23,988 nucleotides of DNA from positions 1-23,988 of the forward strand of contig JAZLJR010000047.1 in the NCBI GenBank assembly GCA_045617925.1. Reading direction: 5' to 3'. The position numbers and the translations under genes were made by a program. This DNA is from CALELF01 sp045617925 (GTDB lineage: Bacteria; Synergistota; Synergistia; Synergistales; Synergistaceae). Under the pieces are notes generated by a model. It was not told where the DNA came from. It was given only the letters and a program-made list of their open reading frames with translations, and made no database searches. Below are positions 1 through 7,030 of this stretch, piece after piece (position 1 is the stretch's first letter; the number at the start of each line of letters is the position of its first letter).

Positions 1-792
1 AATCTCTTTTTGCACTCTGGGCAGATTTTCGTATGGAATTTCAACACCAAGGTCACCTCGTGCCACCATTATCCCCTCACAGTATTCAGCTATACCTGCA
101 AGATTGTCCAAACCGGATTGATTTTCTATCTTTGCAATGAGTGCAATATTTTCTCCACCATTTGCATCTAAAAAGTCTCGCACATCTTTTATGTCTTGTG
201 CTGTGCTTACAAAGGAGCAGGCGACAAAATCAACATCATTTTTTATGCCAAAAAGTAAATCCGATTTATCCTGTTCACTCAAGTAAACTTGCTTCAAGAC
301 TTTATTAGGAAAACTCATACTTTTTTTGTTTGAAATTGTTCCACCTATTTTGACGATAGTTATAATCTCAGTTTCCGTAACACTGGTAACTTCAAAAGCT
401 ACCAGCCCGTCATTGACTAAAATCGTATCTCCAACAGACAAGTCATTTGCAAGCCCCTTGTAACTTACGCTAACTCGCTCATTATCCCCTATGACATCAT
501 CAACGCAAAATATAAATTTGTTCCCTTCCTTTAATGTCACACTGCCATCACGAAAAGTGCCTACACGATATTCAGGTCCCTTTGTGTCTAACAAAATTGC
601 TATTGGCAAATTTAATTTTTCACGGACAGACTTTATCATGTCAATGCGTTTTTGGTGTTCTTCATGTGTGCCGTGGGAAAAGTTCAACCTTGCCACATTC
701 ATTCCTGCATGGCAAAGCTCTTCAAACACTTCGGCGCTGTCACTGGCTGGACCTATTGTGCAAATAATTTTTGTGCGTCTCATTCTGTTCAT
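1..792 (-). CDS. pyk: Pyruvate kinase, N-terminal part (cut by window edge)
   Basis: Pyruvate kinase transfers phosphate from phosphoenolpyruvate to ADP, the last ATP-forming step of glycolysis. Translating the minus strand from an ATG at 792 gives 264 open codons to the edge, so more than half of a usual 470-590 aa enzyme is present. It begins MNRMRRTKIICTIGPAS, followed by the family signatures NVARLNFSHG, LLDTKGPEYR, the catalytic-lysine region ALIAKIEN and the metal-binding MVARGDLGVEIP. The usual DTKGPEIR is DTKGPEYR here. The start could also be the ATG at 783. The TAA of the upstream ChrA gene is fused to the AAAGGG of the pyk ribosome binding site, so pyk is the last visible gene of the tmcAL-chrA-chrA-pyk unit. 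Confidence 0.96.
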   Translation of the reverse strand, partial: MNRMRRTKIICTIGPASDSAEVFEELCHAGMNVARLNFSHGTHEEHQKRIDMIKSVREKLNLPIAILLDTKGPEYRVGTFRDGSVTLKEGNKFIFCVDDVIGDNERVSVSYKGLANDLSVGDTILVNDGLVAFEVTSVTETEIITIVKIGGTISNKKSMSFPNKVLKQVYLSEQDKSDLLFGIKNDVDFVACSFVSTAQDIKDVRDFLDANGGENIALIAKIENQSGLDNLAGIAEYCEGIMVARGDLGVEIPYENLPRVQKEI

Positions 793-798
793 TTCCCT

Positions 799-1362
799 TT
801 ATAATTTCAAAATAATTCCTGCAATGGCTGCAAGGCATATATAAAACATTACATGCAAATGGAATTTTCTCATCAAGACAAAAAATATAATAAACAATAT
901 CACTTCTTTTTTTGTGATTAAATCTCGTATCAACTTTGTTTGTTCGTATAACGATACATTAAACATAACGTTTGCCAAAACATGATAAAATCCAGCGCCA
1001 ATTATACCCACAACAGCAGGACGAACGGCATAAAAACCATCTCTAACAATGGGGTGCTTTTGATATTTTTCAATTGTTTTTGAAAGCAAGGTTACAATTA
1101 TTATTGCAGGAGCAATTATGCTTACAGTTGCAATGATGCCCCCCAACATTCCAGCGACAGAAAAACCAATGTAGGTAGCCATATTTATGCCGATTGGTCC
1201 TGGTGTTGATTCAGACACAACAACCATATCCGTCACAAATTTTGCAGTAAACCAGCCAGTTTTGTCTGCCAAGCGGTAAAGAAATGGCAAGGTTGCCATA
1301 CCACCACCGACAGCAAAAAGACCGATTATAAAAAATTCATACGCAAGTCGTAAATAAATCAT
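799..1362 (-). CDS. Short ChrA-family (chromate transporter) protein, second of a pair
   Basis: This 187-aa integral membrane protein carries one CHR domain of the chromate transporter family. The signature region is clear: FAVGGGMATLPFL near residues 16-28, then ESTPGPIGINMATYIGFS around residues 51-68, followed by several hydrophobic segments. Long ChrA proteins contain two such halves, and short ones are encoded as adjacent gene pairs. This gene lies 25 bases after its partner at 1388-2098, so the two probably form one heteromeric transporter. ChrA is named for chromate efflux, but the natural substrate of short pairs in anaerobes is mostly untested. The ribosome binding site is weak (AGGAAAACGG well upstream of the ATG). 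The stop codon merges with the pyk ribosome binding site. Confidence 0.9.
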   Translation of the reverse strand: MIYLRLAYEFFIIGLFAVGGGMATLPFLYRLADKTGWFTAKFVTDMVVVSESTPGPIGINMATYIGFSVAGMLGGIIATVSIIAPAIIIVTLLSKTIEKYQKHPIVRDGFYAVRPAVVGIIGAGFYHVLANVMFNVSLYEQTKLIRDLITKKEVILFIIFFVLMRKFHLHVMFYICLAAIAGIILKL

Positions 1363-1387
1363 ATTTTATGTCCGTTTTCCTAAAATT

Positions 1388-2098
1388 TTAAGATTTTGAG
1401 GAGAAATCCAAATCAAAATTTTCATCACTTTCCATTTCCTTGGAAAGTTTTTGCTTCCATTTCCCCTGCATTTCTCTATATATTTTGCAATACACCACCC
1501 CAACAACCAAGGAAACCGGAATGATTATAGCAGGAGAAGGCTTATACAAGAGAGTCAAGGCAAGGACAACAGCAAACACAACAAAAGAGAAAATATCTTT
1601 TATTACTCTTTTGAACATTGTTAAGGTTGCACTAAAAATCAAAGCACAAACACAGGCAGAAACAGCACGCATTGCTTGGGTTACATAGGGATTTTTTGAA
1701 TAATTTGTAAAGAGTGCCGCAATACCAGTTATAATTATTATGCTAGGCATAACTACTGCCAATGCTGCTACAACAGAGCCAAGTTTTTTTTCTCTTTGGT
1801 AACCGACAAAGCAGGACAGATTAACCATCATTATCCCTGGAAGTCCCTGACATAACGCATAATAATTGAGCAAATCTTCAACCTTTACCCAGTGGCGTTT
1901 TTCCACAAGCTCTGCTTGCAAAATAGGAATCATGGTAAGTCCGCTACCAAAACTCATTGAGCCAATTCTGAAAAAAGCATGAAAAAGCATGAGCATGTCA
2001 TAGGTTCTTGAGCTCGCAATTTTTCTGTATTTGTCCAAACAATACAGTAATTTATTATTCATTATTTTTTTTCTTATTTTGTCAAAATCTAACTTCAT
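1388..2098 (-). CDS. Short ChrA-family (chromate transporter) protein, first of a pair
   Basis: This is the other half of the ChrA pair, about 236 aa from the ATG at 2098 (MKLDFDKIRKK). That start overlaps the tmcAL stop as ATGA, which suggests translational coupling, and no Shine-Dalgarno is visible. A longer frame opens at 2125 inside tmcAL, and an ATG at 2062 would drop the charged N-terminus. The CHR domain shows FFRIGSMSFGSGLTMIPILQ, QAELVEKRHWV and a signature loop LCQGLPGIMMVNLSCFVGYQ, in which the usual TPGP is replaced by LPGI. Five or six hydrophobic segments follow, then a charged cytosolic tail. The degenerate signature here against an intact TPGP in the partner suggests the two halves have specialised. 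Transport function is inferred from family only. Confidence 0.87.
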   Translation of the reverse strand: MKLDFDKIRKKIMNNKLLYCLDKYRKIASSRTYDMLMLFHAFFRIGSMSFGSGLTMIPILQAELVEKRHWVKVEDLLNYYALCQGLPGIMMVNLSCFVGYQREKKLGSVVAALAVVMPSIIIITGIAALFTNYSKNPYVTQAMRAVSACVCALIFSATLTMFKRVIKDIFSFVVFAVVLALTLLYKPSPAIIIPVSLVVGVVYCKIYREMQGKWKQKLSKEMESDENFDLDFSSKS

Positions 2099-3309
2099 TT
2101 TATTCGTATTTTTTCTGCATTGCAACTACCCAACACGGGAGTTTTTGCAAGCCCTTTCCATATTTCGCACGAGGCAAGCTCAAAAGCACTTATTTGCCTA
2201 GCAAAATCACTTACACATGAAGCAGTGCCGTAGGTCGTAACAATCGGCAACTTTGCGCAATTTTTCATTTCTCGCAAAAGTTCACGCCCTGTTTCATTCA
2301 TGGCAAGTGGTTTTATGTAAGGCAAGGTGTTATCTTGAATTTGCCTGTTTAATTTTTCTCTATAATTTAACAACACATGACAAACATTTCTTGCTACACG
2401 GCTTTTTGTGTAGCGCTTGGAAACACAAGAAGAAATGAATTCGTCCAAATTTCTTGAAGTGAATGCATGTTGTTTTAACGTGTTTTCAAAGCCCTCTTTT
2501 ATTTCTGCAATGTCTTTTATTTCTTCATCGCTTTTCGTCAAAAGCAGCGTTCGTAATGTTTGCCAAACACTTTTCCACTCAGCTTTTGACACAAACTGTC
2601 CATTTTGAATAGCATCACTAAAAATTTCCCGTGCTGCTAGTGGAATGTTCTCCATAAATTTATCAATTTCACCGTCTGCAAAGGCTTTTCTCAAGGCAGT
2701 AGCAGAAGAAATTTCTGCCATCTGTTCTGCATTATATTCACTGCCAACACGTTTAATTGGCAATGGCGATATATTGGGAAATTTTTCTGCCAATTCCATA
2801 CGATAGCAAAGAGCTAAATTGTTATTGCTCCCCTTTATGTAGTCACTTGCTCCCTTGATTTTTTCTTCAAGTGCAAGGCTTCGTGCCATAATGAAGGAGT
2901 AACCATCATCCATATATTTTTTTAATCGCGATTTGAAATCTTCATCTTCGTGAAGTAACACATCTATAATTTTTGATGCGTCAAAATTCGTGTCTTCCAC
3001 GCCAAAGGAAAGACAATCCACAAGCCCAATATTTGCAAGGAGAGCCACAGCGCATTTTGAAAAAACAAAACCATTGTGGCAAGAGGCAACGACAGGCAAC
3101 TCAAGCACCAGGTCACAGCCACAAGCGACAGCTGCTTCCGCTCTCACATATTTGTCAAAGAGAGCAGGCTCGCCACGCTGCACAAAATTTGATGACATAA
3201 CGGCAATAACACATTCAGCGATTTTTTTTGTTTCCGCAACATGGTGCAAGTGCCCCATGTGAAACGGATTATATTCTGCTATTATGCCAGCAACCTTGTA
3301 TTTTTTCAT
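2095..3309 (-). CDS. tmcAL: tRNA(Met) cytidine acetate ligase (TmcAL/YlbM family)
   Basis: TmcAL of Bacillus subtilis uses ATP and acetate to acetylate the wobble cytidine of elongator tRNA-Met (ac4C34). This 404-aa protein begins with the family's nucleotidyltransferase motif: IAEYNPFHMGHLHH at residues 10-23, where H17-x-G-H20 is the HxGH ATP-binding signature. MSSNFVQRGEPALFDKYVRAE follows, and FGVED lies a little further on. Length and whole-protein layout fit the family. It is the first gene of the minus-strand unit and diverges from ackA. Pairing an enzyme that consumes acetate and ATP with acetate kinase is suggestive but may be chance. The ribosome binding site is weak and distant from the ATG. 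The gene ends in a 4-bp ATGA overlap with the next gene. Confidence 0.93.
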   Translation of the reverse strand: MKKYKVAGIIAEYNPFHMGHLHHVAETKKIAECVIAVMSSNFVQRGEPALFDKYVRAEAAVACGCDLVLELPVVASCHNGFVFSKCAVALLANIGLVDCLSFGVEDTNFDASKIIDVLLHEDEDFKSRLKKYMDDGYSFIMARSLALEEKIKGASDYIKGSNNNLALCYRMELAEKFPNISPLPIKRVGSEYNAEQMAEISSATALRKAFADGEIDKFMENIPLAAREIFSDAIQNGQFVSKAEWKSVWQTLRTLLLTKSDEEIKDIAEIKEGFENTLKQHAFTSRNLDEFISSCVSKRYTKSRVARNVCHVLLNYREKLNRQIQDNTLPYIKPLAMNETGRELLREMKNCAKLPIVTTYGTASCVSDFARQISAFELASCEIWKGLAKTPVLGSCNAEKIRIK

Positions 3310-3333
3310 ATATTATTTATTTTTCCTATACTA

Positions 3334-3382
3334 TTGAAAATTTTGCAAAATTAAACTATACTCTTGCAGTTGTGACTTGCAA
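3334..3382. promoter_or_regulatory. Overlapping divergent promoters for ackA and tmcAL sharing a symmetric -10
   Basis: On the plus strand TTGAAA (3334-3339), a 17-bp spacer and TATACT (3357-3362) make a near-consensus promoter for ackA. On the minus strand TTGCAA (plus 3377-3382), a 16-bp spacer and TATAGT (plus 3355-3360) make a plausible tmcAL promoter. The two -10 boxes overlap in the palindrome ACTATACT/AGTATAGT. Inferred transcripts run outward from about 3369 and 3348. The ackA element is strong and the tmcAL one moderate. Confidence 0.6.
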
Positions 3383-3387
3383 AAAGA

Positions 3388-3405
3388 CTGTTAATTTTAT
3401 CACAA
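3388..3405. promoter_or_regulatory. Candidate Rex (redox) operator in the ackA leader
   Basis: The 18-bp stretch CTGTTAATTTTATCACAA matches 11 of the 14 fixed positions of the Firmicutes Rex half-site arrangement TTGTTAA-N4-TTAACAA. It sits just downstream of the predicted ackA transcription start, where a bound repressor would block transcription. Rex senses the NADH/NAD+ ratio and often controls fermentation genes, which suits acetate kinase. The match is by eye and imperfect. Confidence 0.3.
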
Positions 3406-3459
3406 AACAACATAAAACAGCATAAAAAAGCACAAAATAATAAAGTTGGAGGAAAAGTT

Positions 3460-4650
3460 ATGAAAATTCTCGTTTTGAATTGTGGTAGTTCATCACTCAA
3501 GTATCAAGTAATTGATATGGACGGTGAAAAGGTTTTAGCAAAGGGACTTGTTGAGCGCATCGGCATGGATGGCTCAAAAATCAAGCACACAAAAATCGGA
3601 CTTGACGCTGTAACACGTGAAGTGCCATTTGCGGATCACACAGAGGCAATTCGCTATGTGCTTAATATGTTAATAGATAAGGAATTCGGTGTGCTTGCCA
3701 GCTTTGATGAATTAGCAGGAGCAGGACACAGAATAGTCCACGGCGGAGAGAAATTTACAAAGTCTGTTCTCGTTACAGAAGAAGTCATCAAGGGAATTGA
3801 AGAAGTTTCCACCCTCGCTCCATTGCACAACCCAGCAAACTTGCAGGGCATCAGAGCCGTTATGGAAGTTTTGCCAGGCAAGCCAAACGTTGCAGTGTTT
3901 GACACATCATTCCACCAGACAATGCCACCTGCATCATACCTCTATGCAATTCCTTATGAATATTACGAGAAAAATTCCGTCCGTCGTTACGGCTTCCACG
4001 GCACGAGCCACAGATATGTTTCTGCTCGTGCAGCAGAAATCTTGGGCAAAGATCCAAAGGATTTGCGTATTGTAACTTGCCACTTGGGCAATGGAAGTTC
4101 CGTTGCTGCCGTCAAGGGCGGTAAATGCCTAGACACAAGCATGGGACTCAGCACAGCGGAAGGCCTCATCATGGGAACAAGATGCGGTAACATTGACCCA
4201 TCTGTAATGGTGTTTTTGATGGAGCAACTTGGTTCTGCAAAGACAGTCAGCGACATGATTCAAAAGAAATCCGGCTTGCTTGGATTAACCGGAATTTCAA
4301 GCGACATGAAAGACATTGAAGAAGCAGCAGAAAAGGGCGACGAAAAATCAAAGGTTGCCTTGCAGATTTTAATCAACGGAGTAAAGAAATACATTGCGTC
4401 ATACGCAGCAGAAATGGGCGGTCTTGACGTGGTAGTATTTACAGCCGGCATTGGAGAAAACGGAATTGATTTCCGCCGTGATGTCTGTGCTGATATGGAG
4501 TTCCTTGGCATTAAATTTGACGAGGAAGCTAACAAGGTGCGTGGCAAGGAAAAAATCATTTCCGCTCCAGATTCAAAGGTAACGGTTATGCTTGTCCCAA
4601 CAAACGAGGAGCTTGTCATTGCAAGAGATACATTAGAGTGCATAAAATAA
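3460..4650 (+). CDS. ackA: Acetate kinase
   Basis: Acetate kinase interconverts acetyl phosphate plus ADP with acetate plus ATP and is the energy-yielding end of the Pta-AckA pathway. The 396-aa length is typical. Visible signatures are LVLNCGSSSLKYQ (residues 4-16, with N7), AGAGHRIVHGG (R91), VFDTSFHQTMP (catalytic D148), RRYGFHGTSHRYV (H180), HLGNGSSVAAVKGG and FTAGIGENG. The positions of R91, D148 and H180 match those I recall for the Methanosarcina enzyme. A strong GGAGG at 3448-3452 precedes the ATG at 3460. It is transcribed alone, from the promoter at 3334-3362, and ends at the hairpin terminator at 4666. No pta gene is in view. Confidence 0.98.
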   Translation: MKILVLNCGSSSLKYQVIDMDGEKVLAKGLVERIGMDGSKIKHTKIGLDAVTREVPFADHTEAIRYVLNMLIDKEFGVLASFDELAGAGHRIVHGGEKFTKSVLVTEEVIKGIEEVSTLAPLHNPANLQGIRAVMEVLPGKPNVAVFDTSFHQTMPPASYLYAIPYEYYEKNSVRRYGFHGTSHRYVSARAAEILGKDPKDLRIVTCHLGNGSSVAAVKGGKCLDTSMGLSTAEGLIMGTRCGNIDPSVMVFLMEQLGSAKTVSDMIQKKSGLLGLTGISSDMKDIEEAAEKGDEKSKVALQILINGVKKYIASYAAEMGGLDVVVFTAGIGENGIDFRRDVCADMEFLGIKFDEEANKVRGKEKIISAPDSKVTVMLVPTNEELVIARDTLECIK

Positions 4651-4665
4651 GACGTTAAAAAAATT

Positions 4666-4702
4666 AACGAGCGACTAGTTATTTATTAGTCGCTCGTTTT
4701 TT
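4666..4702. terminator. Bidirectional intrinsic terminator between ackA and the exonuclease gene
   Basis: The arms AACGAGCGACTA (4666-4677) and TAGTCGCTCGTT (4687-4698) pair perfectly over 12 bp around a short loop. T4697-4702 forms the U tract for ackA, and the A tract at 4657-4663 serves the opposite strand. It lies between convergent genes. The stem is almost the same as the one at 6980-7022. Confidence 0.93.
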
Positions 4703-4736
4703 CATAACTACATAAAAATTGTAATTTACAAAAGCA

Positions 4737-6620
4737 TTATCTCAGGTATCTCAATCCTTTGGGGGTAGGTTTCAAAGTCGAGCGAGAAATATTTTCCGCA
4801 TGCCAACGTGCATTCTGTAGACGTGCCGTTAATTCATCTTTGTAGCCATAATCCACATCAGAATTATATAAAGCAATCTCTCGTTTTAACATATCGATTT
4901 CGCTCGTATAATCTTTTTGTTTTCTGTAGCTAGAGGCAAGCTTTATTATTGAATTGTAAAGACTTTTTTGTTTTTTAGCAAGTCTATCCCTAAGCTCTTC
5001 TTCATATCCAAAATCCACCCCAAATGCTAAATGTTTCTTAATTATGCCATCTAAAAATTCTATTTCGCCTTTGTAATCTTTCTGCTTACCATAAACTACT
5101 GCCTGTCTAATAATTTCTAAATAAATACTTCTTTTGGCTTTTTCACGACGCTCAATTAATGAATCAATAAGCCAAGGAAAATCATTTTTAATACGGGAAT
5201 CATAATTAGCAAGCCTATCAGTAACAATTTGAACTATCTCATAATGTCTTTTTTGCTCCTTGTAAATAATCAAAGATTCTATTATCGACGGATAATAACC
5301 TCTTTTCTCAGCTACATCAAAACACTTGAAAGCTAAATCAAATTTTTCGTGATATTTTAGATCTCTACCATATTGATCCAACAATACACCCTGGCTATAT
5401 CTTTCATCTTCGTCCAATTCAGAATTAAAGTCTGGATTTTTGAGGAGCTGCTCTGCTAAATCAAAATTATGATCATGACAAACATTCTCCTTCCTCCTTA
5501 CCGCATAAAGCTTGGGTAAAATTTTCCCACATGCAATTGCATCCGTTTCTGCTCTATGCATATTATCTTTCAAAAAAATAAAAAAGAAATCCGCTAAATC
5601 TCCAAGCCTCAGATTCCAGTCAAGCTTTTTTTTCATTCCACGAGCTATTGTAAGTGTATCTATGTAACGAAAATTACCTTTATAGCCCAAACGTTTTAAC
5701 GTAGAAGCTAAAAATGCAAGATCGAATTCCGCATTGTGTGCTACAACAACTACATTTCCATTGAAGCATTCATTACCGATAAATTTAATGAATTGAGGAT
5801 ATACAACTTCTTCTGCTGGTGCAGTAGCTAGCATCTCATTTGTTATATGATTCACATCACTAGCCTCTTGTGGAATTAAACAGTTAGGATTTACAAGACT
5901 AGAAAAAGAATCAATAATTTTTCCATTTACAAAATGTACCGCGGAAACTTCTACAATACGATCTTCACGAGGATTAAGCCCTGTAGTTTCAGTATCTATT
6001 GCAAAATATTCCTCTGGTGGATATAAGTTATATAAATATTCTCTATCGTACGAAAAGCTAACAAATTCATTTCCCTCATAAATATTATCATCATATCCAC
6101 TTTCCGTAGGCACATATACAATGGTGATCTCACGTTTTTTATCAATAATCATTTTAGTATCATCTTTTTTAGTAGCGGTAGTCGCTTTGGTTGTTACGTC
6201 GCAATTTTTAGACATAATAGAATTATGTATCGTGCAATTTTCACACGACAAACTAACTGATTCATTTCCCTTGTAAAAATCCCCCCTACCTCTACTTTTC
6301 CTAGGCACAAATACATTGGTAGTTGCACGTTCGTTGCCATTTTGGTTAGTAACTAAAGTCACTTTTGTAGTTATGTCGTGATTTTTAGGCATAATAGGAT
6401 TATTTTTTGTGCAATTTTCATTGTTTAAACTCCTATACAATTTTCGTGATTCTGTATTCTTATTGTTGATCTTACTGGATTTTTCAATCAAACATTTACA
6501 TAATAAAAAAATGAGACAAACTGCTAGTAATGCAAGAAATATCTTCCAATAGTTAATTAGAATAAGGAGCAAGAACGCAAGAAGTCCACTATAATCATCT
6601 TTTTTTGATTTTCTAGCCAT
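4737..6620 (-). CDS. Membrane-anchored DEDDh 3'-5' exonuclease with duplicated linker and repeat tail
   Basis: The 627-aa product has a hydrophobic N-terminus (residues about 11-43) reading as one or two membrane helices. Two related linker units follow: about 68-125 and 126-190, both with ENCT, IM.KN and VPxxS, and GNExVSxS near their ends. A DnaQ/PolC-type exonuclease domain occupies about 204-372. Its DEDDh residues are intact: FAIDTETTG (D209, E211), VVAHNAEFD (D300) and HRAETDA (H355, D360). The C-terminal third is helical and repeated: about 497-552 and 552-607 share YGKQKDYKGEIE/YRKQKDYTSEID and DFGYEEELRDRL/DYGYKDELTARL, resembling TPR-like pairs. I recognise no named gene. Expected activity is trimming DNA or RNA 3' ends, near the membrane. 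The gene is visibly more AT-rich than ackA or hisD and stands alone, which suggests acquisition. A GAGGA lies just before the ATG. Confidence 0.88.
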   Translation of the reverse strand: MARKSKKDDYSGLLAFLLLILINYWKIFLALLAVCLIFLLCKCLIEKSSKINNKNTESRKLYRSLNNENCTKNNPIMPKNHDITTKVTLVTNQNGNERATTNVFVPRKSRGRGDFYKGNESVSLSCENCTIHNSIMSKNCDVTTKATTATKKDDTKMIIDKKREITIVYVPTESGYDDNIYEGNEFVSFSYDREYLYNLYPPEEYFAIDTETTGLNPREDRIVEVSAVHFVNGKIIDSFSSLVNPNCLIPQEASDVNHITNEMLATAPAEEVVYPQFIKFIGNECFNGNVVVVAHNAEFDLAFLASTLKRLGYKGNFRYIDTLTIARGMKKKLDWNLRLGDLADFFFIFLKDNMHRAETDAIACGKILPKLYAVRRKENVCHDHNFDLAEQLLKNPDFNSELDEDERYSQGVLLDQYGRDLKYHEKFDLAFKCFDVAEKRGYYPSIIESLIIYKEQKRHYEIVQIVTDRLANYDSRIKNDFPWLIDSLIERREKAKRSIYLEIIRQAVVYGKQKDYKGEIEFLDGIIKKHLAFGVDFGYEEELRDRLAKKQKSLYNSIIKLASSYRKQKDYTSEIDMLKREIALYNSDVDYGYKDELTARLQNARWHAENISRSTLKPTPKGLRYLR

Positions 6621-6979
6621 CTTTATCCTCTTTATTTAGTGATTTTTAATTAGTACATCGTTATCCATTATATGTGAAAGAAGCACTACACTATGTATCT
6701 TCGCATTTTCATAAGTAGCTTTTTTATACAATTCAAATTGTTATTTTATATACACGTAGGCAATGATACTAGCTAATTATCATTGAGGATGATTTTAACC
6801 TATTGCCTTGTAATTTTCAATAATTCGCATAAATTTGTTTTTCTCTGCAATAAAAAGCTCGCTATGTGAAGTAAATATCACATAAGCAAAATAAAAAATG
6901 CAGTAATACCATAATAAAAACACGCAAAAATCGCTAAAAATTTGAGATTTATTTTGATAAATTTGGAATTTTACATTCG
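6621..6979. other. Non-coding AT-rich gap with three small inverted repeats and a -10 box
   Basis: I find no supportable gene in these 359 bases. The exonuclease gene reads leftward from here. A minus-strand TATAAT (plus 6667-6672) could be its -10, but no good -35 is visible. Three inverted repeats stand out: ACAATT-CA-AATTGT at 6728-6741; CAATGATA and TATCATTG at 6761-6785 with a 9-nt loop; TATGTGA and TCACATA at 6863-6884 with an 8-nt spacer. None is followed by a T run, so operators or structured RNA are likelier than terminators. Confidence 0.5.
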
Positions 6980-7022
6980 AAAAAAACGAGCGACTAGCCA
7001 TTTAACTAGTCGCTCGTTTTTT
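6980..7022. terminator. Terminator after hisD, near-copy of the one at 4666
   Basis: AACGAGCGACTAG (6985-6997) pairs perfectly with CTAGTCGCTCGTT (7006-7018) around CCATTTAA. With the flanking A7 (6980-6986) and T6 (7017-7022) the palindrome reaches 17 bp per arm. On the minus strand the hairpin ends in a U tract, so it terminates hisD. The left arm is identical over 13 nt to that at 4666-4678. Confidence 0.92.
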
Positions 7023-7030
7023 ATCGTAAA

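Noticed and set aside
491..844. Plus-strand frame of 117 codons opposite pyk
   Set aside because: It is antisense to a well-conserved pyruvate kinase and shows no domain or ribosome binding site.
4260..4643. Long antisense frames within ackA
   Set aside because: Stop-poor antisense frames are common in GC-richer conserved genes; no signals support them.
6795..7001. Minus-strand frame of 68 codons between the exonuclease gene and hisD
   Set aside because: Its ATG lies in the loop of the hisD terminator, it has no ribosome binding site, and its composition is that of AT-rich non-coding DNA.
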